Numbered from the stretch's first letter, positions 1 to 11,843 are shown. The stretch: DNA of 64,000 nt from Cycas panzhihuaensis (GCA_023213395.1 CM041465.1:14694001-14758000), one strand, 5' to 3'. Numbers and translations are program-made. The notes: generated by a model from the letters alone, not told the origin.

Positions 1-239
1 AAGTGCACTTTAAATTAGATCACTTAAGTGAAATACACTTTCATGTGTATTATGTGTAATTTCATTTCACCTAACTCTAATGCTCCCTCTCTCAATATAA
101 AAGTAAAAGCTCAATACAGGAGATTCATTCTTACCTCCCCGTTTTATGAAAACTACTTTCTTTCTCTCAAGTCTATCTTACTCCCATGTTTACCTTTGTA
201 TTTAGTGCATTGAGATAAATGATAGATTCACTCTTTTCA
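1..239 (+). repeat. Cop1 5' LTR (3' portion only)
   Basis: Matches 7296-7535 with several mismatches and one-base indels (roughly 8% by eye). It ends in TTTTCA, followed by a two-base spacer and the PBS. A TATA-like TATAAAA lies at 96-102. Confidence 0.93.
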
Positions 240-241
240 TG

Positions 242-253
242 TGGTATCAGAGC
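242..253 (+). promoter_or_regulatory. Cop1 primer-binding site (initiator tRNA-Met)
   Basis: TGGTATCAGAGC, the plant initiator tRNA-Met complement, two bases after the LTR end. Confidence 0.93.
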
Positions 254-2262
254 TTGCTTCCTTCATATTCCTTACTTACACTTGCAATGGATCCATCACT
301 TCCTTCTCCCCCATAATCCATGTGGTGAAAGAAATTATGAAAGTGAATTTAGAAATATTTTCAAGTTATTATGATAGCATATTTTGTATTGTTTGATTTT
401 CCTTTCTATTTTGCAGGTTTGGAAGCATAATATAAGGAGTTGCAAGGCCCAAGGATTCCAATCCTTTGGTGGCCATTCATGCTATCTCATTCTTCTTTTT
501 CTTGTCTCTTTTTTGTCCATTTAACAAGGGAAAATGCTGCCGAATTTTTTCTAGCATTTAGAAGAATGATCGTAAAGGGAGGTTTTACCCATTTTTTTAA
601 AGAAATTCGAGCCATTTAAAATATCCATCATTGTATGCTCTCATCTTTCCTATATTGGGATCCAGGTGATCAAAAAATGATGGAAATTTCATATGGTATC
701 ATGTGTTAATGAGATATTAGCAAGCTGAAATTTCTACAGAAATACAATTTGATGGTTGAAATTCACAGGTCTGCAAAATCTTCTATAGAGCTCCAATTGA
801 AGTGATTCTAATTGTCAAAGACGAGACTCTGAGTCTACTTTCCAGCACAAAAACTGGCACCCAATTTGGATGTCGTATGAGGAAGTTATTGATGTTTTAG
901 TAAATAGCAGCTATTTTTAGTAAAAATTCTGGAAAAATATAATTTCCTAACTTTGCGAGGCTGCCAAAATCTTTCCAGAACACATTTGGACCTAATTCCA
1001 CTTCCTGAATATGAAGCTCTGAGTCTAGTTTGCAGCCCAAAAACTGGCACTCCATTTCGACATCGTGGGAGAAAGTTATTACTGATTTAGTGAAAACTAC
1101 TTTCTTTTGTATTAACAAAAAAAAAATGAATAGAATTTCTTCCTTCTTTTTATAAGGGTTAAAAGCCCATTGTAAAAGTGAGAAGAAAACACCTGGATCA
1201 AAGCAATATCCAATGTCCTTACTCACTTATTAGCATTGCATTTCAGCACTCTAAAATCACTCAAAGCAAGCACTGTAAAGACACTTCAAGCAAGCACTCC
1301 AAACAAGCATTCTATTTTCAATTAAATGTACGTTTGATGCAATTTGATAATCTTTTCACTCTTTCTAAAAGGAACACATCACGTACGTTGTTTTCCGCCA
1401 TCTTATACATGTTCACACACTCACCAAGGTTGAGATACCTTGATTGACAGAATGTCGTGTCATAAAGGAGGTGTGGATTTCAAGTTGGGACTAGACAAAA
1501 CCGGAATATTAGTGAAGTTTGGTTAGCCATACCATCGTGCCTCAATCAGGGATCATCCTGATAACCAACTGAGAAAACTGAAACTTAATACAATATTAAA
1601 ATATACCTTATCCAATATCCGTCATAGCCATGTGTATGCAAGTATCACTCTTTAGAAGAGGTATATAACTACTCATTGGTGAACTGGGTGAAGATTGGGA
1701 GTACCTGGGCTCCGTTGTGACTTAGATTTCATCACAAAGCACAATTGTGGGTATCGTGGATGAAAACCAACTTAATTCTACTAGAAGCCTAAGCATCTCT
1801 TCAACAACCTCAACTACATGTTGGACACCAGTTAGAGGTTATTGGGTTGATTACGCATCCTACATTTTAGTTTTAAGTTGTGTAAACATAATGATGTCAG
1901 CTTCTACATTAGCCTACAATCTTGTATATTGATCACTTATTTGTAAAAAGTGATCCATAGTGTAATCACAATCATAGTGCTTCTCATATTCCTGCTGCGT
2001 CAGGACAATATTTGCCACAAGTGTTAGTGGCCAATTTTTATCATAGTGCTTCTCATATTCCAGCTGCGTCAGGTTAATATTTGTCACAAGTATTGGTGAC
2101 TTTTCTCTAAGTTGCTCCCTTCATCTTTGAGCAACCATTTTCACTTCTTCTTCCTTCTCCTACACTACTTCATTACATTTCTCATTTGTAAATAAAGATT
2201 GGTCATTTATTGCCATCACTTTTATAGTCCCTTGTTCATTTCTTCCCTTCTAAAAAGACACC
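254..2262 (+). other. Cop1 untranslated leader, about 2 kb
   Basis: No reading frame here resembles a known protein. The stretch 1462-1855 matches, in inverted orientation, 12296-12680, which is the leader of Cop2; the leader is therefore a conserved part of the family, not a separate insertion. A 190-bp tandem duplication lies at about 706-1085. Confidence 0.75.
706..1085 (+). repeat. Two-copy 190-bp tandem duplication in Cop1 leader
   Basis: The segments beginning CTGCAAAATC (771) and CTGCCAAAATC (961), and CTGAGTCTA at 829 and 1019, recur 190 bases apart. The similarity extends about 65 bases before and 70 after these anchors. Confidence 0.7.
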
Positions 2263-3414
2263 ATATCTTCACAGTTCAAGCAAAATGTGAACTGCATTCT
2301 AAAAGGGAAAGAAAATTGGGACATGTGGTTCACTGGTATCAGAAATGTTGCAAAGTATGAGGGTCTATGGAGAGATCAGTTGCAACCTACAGCATCTGTT
2401 GCAGTTACAACTACCTCAGTTGCTTCTGGAGGAGGTGCTCTAACTGCTCCCACCGAAGCTGCAACTAAATGCCAATGGGAACTTGATGATAATAAAATCC
2501 GTGCAAGAATACTGCTTATCATTGATTATTCCCTGCATAATCTCATTGATGAAGCTGTACATGATACATCATGGAAAGTTCTTGAAGTTCTTCAGAAGAA
2601 CTTTGACACTAAATCAAACTTAGAATTTATTCACTTAGTGTTGAAGATGAACAAATTGAAAATGCAGAGAGGACACGCAAGTGAGACAATCAATCTCCTT
2701 CGCCCAATCAAGCAAGCCATTGATAAAGATTTTAAAACTCAATGCATTACATGGGCTTTCTTGATTCAGTCATGTCTCCATATCCCAGATTACAAAAATC
2801 TATTGGGAAGTCTTCAATTTAGTGGCACTTTGAAAACCCTAAACTTTGAGGATCTTGCTGATAAGTTTATTGAATTTGATAAAACCTTTGATATCAACTT
2901 TGCCACTATATCAGATCCAGTTGATGCTACTTTTGAAGTGGAAGAAGATCTTTGTTATACCAAAAATCAAGGTCAACACTCTCGTAGAGGTGGTAATTCC
3001 CATGGAAGAGGAAGAGGTATACGACAAGGACAACGTCCTCTTAATCAATAGACTCCTCAACTCCAACAAAAATAGTCTCAAGGCCAAGGCCAAAATAATC
3101 AACCTAGACCTAGATCCAGTAATTAGAGACAATCCAATCAGCCCAATACTTGGACTGAAAATCAAACAATTGTGTGCCAAAGGTGTAATAGAAAAGGACA
3201 TTATGCCAAAAATTGCAGAACTGCCACCAACAAACTACCAAGTTATCAATAGCGCCATAGTGCATATAATGTTGATAATACTTCTTTTGGAGATGCTTTT
3301 GGTAGAACGCAATTTGCTCATGCACACCTTCAAAGAATTTAGACCACTTCATCAAATGTTGTTGATAGATCCACTAAGTATATCGAGGCTCATTGTGGTT
3401 ATGCTTATTCACTT
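2263..3414 (+). pseudogene. gag: Cop1 gag (copia capsid polyprotein), broken
   Basis: Gag would form the cytoplasmic virus-like particle. Frame 1 holds a copia gag core (KGKENWDMW near the start, then the helical region with EVLQKNFDTKS) and, after in-frame stops at 3049, 3073 and 3124, a zinc knuckle CX2CX4HX4C at 3175-3216. The Cop2 copy begins ATG-CCA-TCT-CAA; the matching codon in Cop1 is ATA at 2263, so the start codon has been lost. A GTG at 2287 opens the longest remaining frame but is probably not the native start. Arg/Gly-rich residues precede the knuckle, as is usual for nucleocapsid. Confidence 0.88.
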
Positions 3415-4958
3415 TTGCCTTCACCACTTGGAGTTGTAAATAGTGCCACCTCAAATACTTCATCATGGATCATGGATACAAGAGCAACACAACACGTGAC
3501 TTGTCATCGTCAGTTCTTTCAATATTTTGACTCTGAAGTTCATGGTGTTTTACACATGGCTGACAAATCATCTCAGTCAGTCAAAGGACTTGGAACTATT
3601 TGCTTGAAACTCCCAGGCCTTCCAGATTTTACACTTGTTGATGTTTTATATATTCCTCGCCCGGGCGTAATCTTCTCTCCCTGTCCACCCTTGTCTCTCG
3701 TGGATTTGATCTGAGTGTAACTGTAAACAATCAAACTCTCTGTGTCATTCACCCTCCTTCAAATGTTGTAGTTATGACCGGAATTCTTGATGGCAAACTT
3801 TTTTGCCTAACTGGATCACCATCCTCTGAAGGCAACTATGTTCATGATGACTCATCTTTTACCACAACCCTGACTCCTCAAAAGTTGTCCCAAGCGGCCC
3901 TATGGCATGCCCGTATGGGCCATATCAAAATTGATCGTTTAAGGGAACTACAAGCCATTCTTCCTGGTTTGCCTAGGCTCTCCTCTAAGCCCTTTAAATG
4001 CGAAACATGTATTATTGCCAAATCTCAAAGACAATCCTTTCCTCGTAGTCAATGGAAATCTAGCCAACCTTTGCAGCTTGTACACTCAGATATATGCAAT
4101 CCTATGGCCATCCCTTCTCTCAAACAAAAATGGTACTATATTACTTTCATTAATGATTTTACCAAGAAAGTATGGGTTGCTTTTCTTGCAAAGAAAGATG
4201 AAGCTTTTTCTATGTTTCAAGCTTTCAAGACCCACGTGAAAAATGAATCTGGATTCAAGATCAAAATACTCAAGACTAACAATGGTGGCAAGTACACATT
4301 CAATGAGTTTGAATCGTACCTACGTCAACATGGAATCAAACATCAGACTCATCACAGGTGTACACCCCAGCAAAATAGAGTTGTCGAGCACATGAACATG
4401 ACCATCATGAATATGACTCGTGCTATGATGGTATATAAGAATGTCCCTATCTATCTTTGGGTTGAGGCTATCTGGACTGTTGTGTATTGCATCAACACTG
4501 CTAGTCCCTCCAAGCTCAGCCCCTCTCCACATGAAATGTGGTATGGACAAATCCCCTCTATCTCCCACTTCAGAATTTTTGGCTCTACTTGTTATGCTCA
4601 TATTCTGGAGGAACGTAGAAATAAGCTCCAAGATAGAACCATCAAAGGCATCTTTGTCGAATACCCTATGAACAAAAAGGGATACAAGATTTTCATACCT
4701 TCACAGCGTAAAATCATCATCACTAGAGATGTTATCTTTGCAGAGACTGAAGATCAATTACTCATACTTGACTCCAAGACGTCTTCATACCGATTTAATG
4801 ATGCTACTGAATTTGATATCCAGATTCCAAAATTTAGCGGGGGAGATGTTGAACAGTTGCTCAAAATCTTGGAATTTGACAATAGAGCCTCGGAGGATAC
4901 AAGTTGTGACTCCCAGCTAATGTGTACACATCCAGCACCATCATTTGTGAACAGCTAA
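3415..4958 (+). pseudogene. pol: Cop1 protease and integrase, frameshifted and catalytically dead
   Basis: An aspartic protease lies at about 3460-3700 with DTRATQ where active copia proteases have DSGA. A one-base shift at about 3660 moves the frame from 1 to 3. The second part (3774-4958) has the GAG-pre-integrase zinc site (H45, H50, C76, C79 in WHARMGH and CETC) and the integrase core. Of the DDE triad, D106 (HSDIC) and E205 (VVEHMN) remain, but the middle Asp is Asn (KTNNGG, N169). The frame ends at 4956-4958. Integration by this copy is not possible. Confidence 0.92.
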
Positions 4959-5006
4959 GTTGACAAAGGCAAAGCCATAGCAGAAGGATCATCTTCTCCA
5001 ACATCT

Positions 5007-6804
5007 GTGGCTGGCCCATCTTCTCTAGCATCGTCAACTTTCCCCATGCCAAATATTTCACATGATCCTTTTCAGGATCAAAACGAAGATCAAGAGGTTG
5101 TGGAAATGAAAACCTCATTCCCAGCTCAAGGTTTTCGGGAAGCCTACCAGCTACACAAGGACATGCGACCAGATGAGATAGGCAAAATTGGCACTAGAAG
5201 TGCCCATAGAGCAAGGATGCATGAATCACTTTCCATTGAGCTTGAACCAGCAAAACTGCATCTTGCTCTTAATGAAGAGCCCCTAACGTACCAAGAAGTT
5301 GTAAAGCATACAGCTTGGAGAAATTCCATGAACGAAGAGTACCAATCTCTTATTAAGAACGGTACATGGGAGCTTGTTAATCTACCACTTGGAAGAAAGG
5401 TAGTTCAAAATAAATGGGTGTTAAAAAACAAGTATAGATCATATGGCACCTAGAAAAACACAAAGTGAGGTTGGTAGCAAAAGGATTCACACAAAGGGAA
5501 GGCATTAACTGCACTGAAATCTTTTCTCATACAACCAAGTGGCCTACAATCAGAACTCTTATAGCCTTGGCTGCTCAACAGGGTTGGAAAATCCACCAAC
5601 TCGATGTTAAGACTGCATTTCTTAATGGAGACTTTAAAGAAGAAATTTACATGGCTCAGCCAGAAAGATACGAGATTGTTAATCATGAGCATAAAGTTTG
5701 CAGGCTCAAAAAGTCCTTGTACGGCATAAAGCAAGCCCCTTGTGCTTGGTTTACCAAGTTGTCTGAAAGAATGAGGCAACTTGGATATGAGGTTTATGAC
5801 TATCAAGATATTGATGCAACATTATTCATCAAGCACCAAAATGATAAAGTCACTTACCTCTTAATCTTTGTGAATGACATGCTAATAACGGGGAATAGTG
5901 AACAGGTAATCAACCAGTTGAAGAAGGACCTTGCTAAAACTTTTGAATTGTCTGACCTTGGGTTGATGAAATATTACATGAGAATTGAAGTAACTCAAAA
6001 GAATGGCAAAATCTTTCTCTCCTAAGAAAAATATATCAACGATCTTCTGACAAAGTTTCAGTTGGAAGGTGCTTGACCAGTGGATACACCTATGGAGCCT
6101 AATATTAAACTCTCAGTTGATGGTGACATTAGGGAGGCAGACGTAACACTTTACAGGCAACTCGTAGGTAGTCTCATCTATACTACCAACACAAGGCCAG
6201 ATATTGCACACTGTCAAAGATTCTTGCAAGATTCATGACAAATCCTAAGCAGAATCATTGGCAAGCTACAATACGAGTGTTGAGGTACCTAAAGATGACT
6301 AACAAATATGGTCTGTTGTATGAACCCAATGCAGAATTTAAACTTTATGCATACACAAACTCATACTTTGCCAAAGATAAAAACACAGGAAGATCTACGT
6401 CTGGGTATATAACATTTCTTAGAACAACACCAATATCATGGAGATCCAGACAGTAGAAGATAGTTGCAGACTCAACCGTCGAAGCTAAGTACATTGTTGC
6501 TTCTAAGACAAACAAAGAGGTGATATGGCTTAGAAAATTATTGAATACATTAAATGCCACCCAAACAAGTTCTACTAGCTTACATGTAGATAATCAATCT
6601 ACAATCTAGATGGCTAAAAATCCTGTATTTCATGATCGTACCAAACATATAAGTACGAAAATCCACAGGATTAGAGAACTAGTTCAACTGGAGTACTGCC
6701 CCATAGTAGATCAAGTGGCCAATATCTTCACCAAACCACTGAAGAGGGTGAAGTTTGAACAGTTCCGAAAGCAACTCGGCCTTAGGGCCTCCATCTCCGA
6801 CTGA
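5007..6804 (+). pseudogene. pol: Cop1 reverse transcriptase and RNase H, broken
   Basis: RT begins near 5280 (NGTWELV, NKWVLKNK), hits a stop at 5451 and shifts to frame 2 at 5465. The finger-palm motifs QLDVKTAFLNG and KSLYGIKQAP are clear. The catalytic YVDD is FVND (N137 in the 5465-6025 segment), so one metal-binding Asp is lost. RNase H follows through more stops (6023, 6074, 6454, 6607): YTNSYFAKD replaces the usual YTDSDWAGD, while STVEAKY and the end motif TKPLKR remain readable. The order protease-integrase-RT-RNase H defines it as Ty1/copia. Confidence 0.92.
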
Positions 6805-6825
6805 TTGAAGGAGATGACAATAGGA

Positions 6826-6940
6826 CCATCATATTCTATCTCATTCATGAAAACCCCTTGTGGGCGCAAAAGGACAAGAGTAAGTCTCTGCTCTATCCCA
6901 TTCGTGAAAACCCCTTGTAGGCACGAAAGGATAAAAGTTA
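6826..6940 (+). repeat. Short tandem repeat in Cop1 3' untranslated region
   Basis: Two imperfect copies about 60 bases apart share CATTC[AG]TGAAAACCCCTTGT and CGAAAGGAT-like ends. A third partial copy follows near 6960. Confidence 0.6.
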
Positions 6941-7225
6941 TATCATTTTGAAAAATCGGAACCTGTGAAAACACGAAAGGATATGGGGGATGACCAAATG
7001 GTATATGGAGACTCAGTAGATTTCAGCTACAAAATTCGTTGTACTGATTGGCTATTTGGTTTCATTTAAAGAGCCGTCTGAGCCAAGTTAGTAGATTAGA
7101 AAATTTGTGGGTTTTCTTCCCCATGAGGGTTTCCCACAAAAGTGTCATAGTAGTTTGATTTGTAAGAGATTCAAATGAAGACCTCATAGGATAGAATAAA
7201 ATAGGATGAAATGGCCTTCTACCAT

Positions 7226-7235
7226 TAAGGGGGAG
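7226..7235 (+). other. Cop1 polypurine tract
   Basis: AAGGGGGAGA immediately before the 3' LTR, the usual copia plus-strand primer. Confidence 0.8.
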
Positions 7236-7535
7236 ATAAAAAGGGTTAATGTCATAAGGTCATTACATTAGTTAATTATTTCGAAAAAGGGTCTTAAGTG
7301 AACTTTAAATTAGATCACTTAAGTGAAATGCACTTTCATGTGCATTATGTGTAATTTCATTTCACCTAACTCTAATGCTCCCTCTCTCAATATAAAAGTA
7401 AAAAGCTCAATGGAGGAGATTCATTCTTATCTCCCCATTTTGTGAGAGTTACTTTCTTTCTCTCAAGTCTCTCTTGCTCCCATGTTTGCCTTTGTGTTTA
7501 GTGCATGGAGATGAAGGATATATCCACTCTTTTCA
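7236..7535 (+). repeat. Cop1 3' LTR
   Basis: Homologous to 1-239 and ends CTTTTCA at 7535. The 5' edge is uncertain (7236 after the PPT, or the TG at 7250) because the matching 5' LTR start is outside the window. Confidence 0.85.
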
Positions 7536-9212
7536 AACATGGCCCATGCGAGCATGCCAAAGAACTTCTGGTGACAATGTTAGATGGGTCAAGATGGAAT
7601 TAAATGTAAATTCTTCATCGACACAAGAACTTTGGGCACAAGGAGCTTTAGAAAATAAAGAGCTATTCAATAGAAAGAGTTTGCCATAGAGATGTGCAGT
7701 CAAGACCACTCGATTAGTTTGAGGGTGAATGACCTAGACAGTCTGGTCATTTACAGTTACACTCAGATTAAATCCACGAGAGACAAGTGTGGATAAGGAG
7801 AGTAGGTTTTGTTTGAGATTGGGTATGTATAAGACATCAAGCAATGTAAAATCTTTTAAGCCTAGGAGTTTCAGATGAATGTTACCAATTCCTTCAACAG
7901 GTTATTGTAATTTATCAGCCATGTGAACAACGCCTTGAACATTTGAGTTAAATATTTAATATAGACTCTGATTGTACGTCATATGTTGAGTTTCTCCTAT
8001 GCCCATGATCTACTGTCCATCGATTGAAGCCATACTATTTGCAATTCCAATAGGGCTTGGCATTAATGAAGGGAATTCACAAGTGATATATTCACATCAA
8101 GCTTCAAAGTATCTCTTTGGTTAGTCAATGGCATTTGATGCTGAAGATTCCTTAATTCTTTGAAAGTGTGCTTATACAAAACCTGTACCACTAAAGGATT
8201 TTTCACAAGTTTCTTCAACATTGTGAGCTCCTTGTTTTGGTTGGAACTTGGCCAACTTATAAATGGCGATTTTGCAATCTTTTGCTAAGTGTCATTTATG
8301 GTTACACCGATCACACATAATAGTTTGATTACCAATCCCTGAAAAGGTACTGGTTTAGCCTGACTGTCTTGCTCTTTGTTGAGGTAGCCCTTGGCCGTGA
8401 GGCTGTGGAGGCTGTGACTGAGGGTTTGATTGACCTTATGGACGATTTCCCATGTTTCTTCGTCTTCCTCTTGCTCAGTTATTTCCTCTACCACGAGAGG
8501 GACCTTGATTTTTTATGTAGTAAGCTTCTTCTTCCACCTCAAAAACTGCATCTAAAAGAGAGTCAGAGGCTACAAAGTTAGTATCAAAGGTCTTGTCAAA
8601 TTCTATAAACTTCTCAGCAAGTACTTCAAAGTTGAGTGTTTTCAATGTTACACCAGATTGAAGACTTCCAAATAAGTTTTTATAATCAGGGACGTGTTGG
8701 CATTATTGGATCAAGAATACCCAAGTTATATATTAAGTCTTAAAATCTTTATCAATTGTCTGTTTTATTAGTCGAAGGAGATTTATTGTCTCACAAGCTC
8801 GCCCCTTCTACATTTTTAATTTATTCATTTTCAAAACAAGATAAACAAATTCTAAATCTGACTTGGTATCAAAGTTCTTCTTGAGAACTTCAAGGACCTT
8901 CCACGCTGTATCATGTTGCTCTTCGTTAATTAAGTTGTTCAAGGAGTGATCAGTAACCAACAGAATTCATGCACAAATCCTTTCAGCATTTATCTCTCAT
9001 TGTAGTTTCGTTGCAACATCTGTAGGAGTTGTTCAGGCAGATCCACCGAAAGCAGGTGTTGTAGTTGTTGCAGGTATGTTAGGTGTAGGCTACAAGTGGG
9101 CTCTCCAAAGACCTTCATACTTTGCAGCATTTTTAACTCTAGTGTATCACAAATCCCGATTTTCTTTGCCTTTCAATATATAGCTAACATTTTGCTTAAA
9201 TTGAGATGGCAT
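7536..9212 (-). pseudogene. gag: Cop2 gag-protease fragment, minus strand
   Basis: Minus-strand translation from ATG at 9212 follows Cop1 gag closely (KGKEN, AAKYEGLWR, KVLEVLKKNFDTKSDLEF, KTLNF) but carries many stops. The zinc knuckle reads CDRCNHK-stop-H, with the Gly codon now TGA. Further left is a protease end segment matching Cop1 3620-3770, without the Cop1 frameshift, and then WHARMGH at the edge. Its intact ATG tells where the family's gag starts. BRX sits 24 bases upstream of this ATG, in the 5' leader. Confidence 0.88.
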
Positions 9213-9236
9213 GGTGATGATGAAGAAGTAAAAGAG

Positions 9237-9482
9237 TGTTACAAACCTCCTTAGAGGTTAATTAATTATTCATTCAATGAAGTGGTATATGTTGAAGAGT
9301 TGTGACTTTTAATGAAGGGGCCTATTATGCACCTATAAATGAGGCCTCCAATGTACTGAACATCATCATTCAACTTTAATCAATAAAACATATAGTCTTT
9401 CGACTATTCATTTCCTTAGTATCTCGTATGTTATCTTGTGCAAATGGAATTTGTCTTCAGGTTACAAACTAGTTTCGTAACA
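9237..9482 (+). repeat. BRX 5' LTR
   Basis: 246 bp, TGTTAC...GTAACA; a TATA-like CTATAAAT lies at 9333-9340. Confidence 0.93.
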
Positions 9483-9484
9483 AG

Positions 9485-9496
9485 TGGTATCAGAGC
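9485..9496 (+). promoter_or_regulatory. BRX primer-binding site (initiator tRNA-Met)
   Basis: TGGTATCAGAGC two bases after the 5' LTR; the match continues with AAT. Confidence 0.92.
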
Positions 9497-9965
9497 AATA
9501 CGGTCCAAGAAAATCAAGAAACGAAGATTGACGACCAAAATTCTAACGAAACCCCTCGAAAGGGATACTTGTTTTAATCGTCACATCATGATCTATCCAC
9601 CTATAAAGTTTGGGAGAAATTGGATTCTTCTGTAAAGAGAAAAACCCTTTCGAAATTTTAAAAAAAATCGTCTTACGTAAAGTTGCACACTAGTTAACAT
9701 AAGAATATTCTAAGGAATATTTCCTTTTTAATTATTTTGCAACATTAGAAAAAGGGTACGTCATTTTATTTCGACCATAACTTGAGCATACGGTGTCCAT
9801 TTTTCAAAAATTTTATATCGTCAGAAAGTTAATTTCGAGAATTATCTATTAGTGGTATTATTTCTTGGATTTGAAGTCTTTTTTTATCAACTTTTAAGTT
9901 ATTGAAGTTAACCTTTAAAATATACAATATTAATCAGATTTTATTAAAGAAGGGAGGTATACAGC

Positions 9966-11450
9966 ATTACCGATAATTTACATAATGCTAATAAGATACT
10001 TAGAAAACAAAGTGAAGAAATGAGACTATTATTTCAAGGAATAAGATTTGTGTTAGTAGGATTTGATCATATAACACAAAACAAATATACAACAGAGCTT
10101 GTGTACAATGGGGCATTTAATACAAGACAATATGATGCAAGTTGTACTCACGTTATTGTCTATCAGTCATCATATTATAACCCTATTTGCACTATGGCTA
10201 GGAAAGATGGGAAGGCATTGGTCACATACCTATGGGTTGAAGATAGTTTGGCCAATGGAGTACTTGCAGATACTAATAAAATATTGTACAAACCTATAAG
10301 AAATATATTGGGCATTTTTGGTAGTGCATCCTTATGTATTTGCTTAACCGGATATCAAGGTCAAGATCGTTATGACATTACGAGAATGGTTGAAATAATG
10401 GGAGCATGATTTATAAAGCCATTAATTGTGAGTGAAGTAACACATCCCATTTGTTACAAACATGAAAGCGATAAGTACAGGGTTGCTAAACAAATGGGAA
10501 TAAAATTGGTCAATCATCGTTGGCTTGAAGACTGTTTAGAGGCTTAGGCATTACTTCCTGGAGAAAATTACTTGAAAAGTGGATGGGAACTAGAATTTTT
10601 TGAAGCAGAGACCAGTGTTTCAGAGGATACTCAAGAAAGTCTAAGTTGTCAGCCTCTGTTGTCAATATACAATCAAGACTCATACGGTCATTCTACTGGT
10701 TTATATAAACCTTTTCAAGCAGAAGCAAGGACTTATAGAAAATTGGAAAGAAATGAGAAGTTTTCATATTCAGAAAATGAAGATAAACATAAAGAATCAT
10801 TTCCAACATTAGTAAATCTCAATGACGCTTACTTATTAGCGTTAGACAAGAAATTAAAAGAATAAGTAAAAAAATTACAGAAGTTGCATCAAGAGAATTC
10901 GTTTAATCATGAAAGACATATGGACAAACCTGTCAATGACACAAATGAGGATGACACGTCTATATTAAAAGTTATTGGGATACAAGATCATGCAATACAG
11001 AAAGAAAAAGAGACTATAAATCAAATCATAATCCCGACACATGATTTGAGTATGCAAGAAGAATAAAATAATATACTACAGGAAAATAAGGATAACTTAT
11101 TGGTAGCCAACAAAGATAAAATGTTAGTGTCGTTCCCAAAAGAAAATATAATAATTTATAAAAATATCAAGTATATACCAAAACGGTCGTTAGTGCCAAT
11201 AGTAATATCTACATTCCTTGATCAATTGAAGAAGGATCAACAAGTATTAATAAAATTTCTTGATCCATCTAAACAAAAATTATTGATACTGACAATATCA
11301 AGCTCACTTCTTAATCGATCGAATAATATGAATCAAATAATTATGTCATATGTATTCAAGGATTTTCTAGTTTCAGCAAAAACCATTTCGTTTCCTAATA
11401 AATCTAAGAAGTTTTCAAGCATTGGTATTAAACCATACATTCCAAAATAA
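9966..11450 (+). pseudogene. Captured BRCT-domain protein (plant PTIP/Rtt107-like), intronless, with in-frame stops
   Basis: Tandem BRCT domains bind phosphopeptides in nuclear DNA-damage signalling. Frame 3 stays open in register from about 9966 to 11450, broken only by stops at 10407 (TGA), 10545 (TAG), 10863 (TAA) and 11064 (TAA), with no frameshift. BRCT 1 (about 10035-10270) shows FVLVGFD, DASCTHVIV and LVTYLWVEDS. BRCT 2 (about 10335-10560) shows CLTGYQ, MVEIMGA and the signature VNHRWLEDCL. The following 290 residues are polar and not recognised; they may be the fast-evolving middle of the same host protein. The layout resembles, from memory, the plant N-terminal tandem-BRCT family that includes Arabidopsis At4g02110; a search must confirm this. 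An ATG at 10020 is the first Met, but the frame extends upstream. Lack of introns suggests capture from mRNA. Confidence 0.85.
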
Positions 11451-11830
11451 TACTACACATGTCGACACCTTAAAGTCAAAATCAAATGGAAAATACCATG
11501 GTAATCATCTTTGTCTTGCAGGCAAAAGCATACAGGAATTCAACATTTTTGTAATCGTCATCATCTAAAGAATTCTAATTGTCCCCTAGTCCCATCAACC
11601 TATTCAAACTTGTTGTTATATGCATATTCATTATTTGAAGTTCTAGCAAATATGACTCGACGACGTATGTCAGATGATTATGATATTCTTTTATTAGCAA
11701 GAGGAGACATCAAGCTAATCGTTATTAGGTTTCGAAGACGAAACATTTCAAAAAGAAGCTTTTGTTATGAACCACCTTGAACAAAGTGATCAACCAATCA
11801 TTCGAATATGTTTCGTGAGTGAAACATCTT
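11451..11830 (+). other. BRX 3' internal region
   Basis: Non-coding as far as I can see. A frame from about 11511 to 11780 has no recognised motif. The last 60 bases, ending CTTAAGGGGGAAGAAT, look like the usual end of an LTR element interior. Confidence 0.5.
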
Positions 11831-11843
11831 AAGGGGGAAGAAT
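11831..11843 (+). other. BRX polypurine tract
   Basis: AAGGGGGAAGAAT directly before the TG of the 3' LTR. Confidence 0.9.

Larger units (their letters stand above)
1..7535 (+). mobile_element. Cop1: Ty1/copia LTR retrotransposon, 5' end cut by window edge
   Basis: Order is LTR, PBS, long leader, gag, protease, integrase, reverse transcriptase, RNase H, PPT, LTR, which is the copia order. The first 239 bases align to 7296-7535, so the window starts inside the 5' LTR. The coding region is broken by frameshifts and stops and has lost integrase, RT and RNase H catalytic acids. The 3' LTR abuts a minus-strand sequence encoding the WHARMGH motif of another copia element, so Cop1 is nested in Cop2. 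Its own target-site duplication cannot be checked because the left flank is outside the window. Confidence 0.95.

Noticed and set aside
897-1226. 109-codon minus-strand ORF
   Set aside because: Lies in the Cop1 leader across a tandem duplication and has no motif; chance frame.
1462-1855. Inverted repeat pairing with 12296-12680, at first taken as a separate dispersed element
   Set aside because: Both copies lie at the same place in the leaders of Cop1 and Cop2, so it is shared leader sequence of related elements in opposite orientation.
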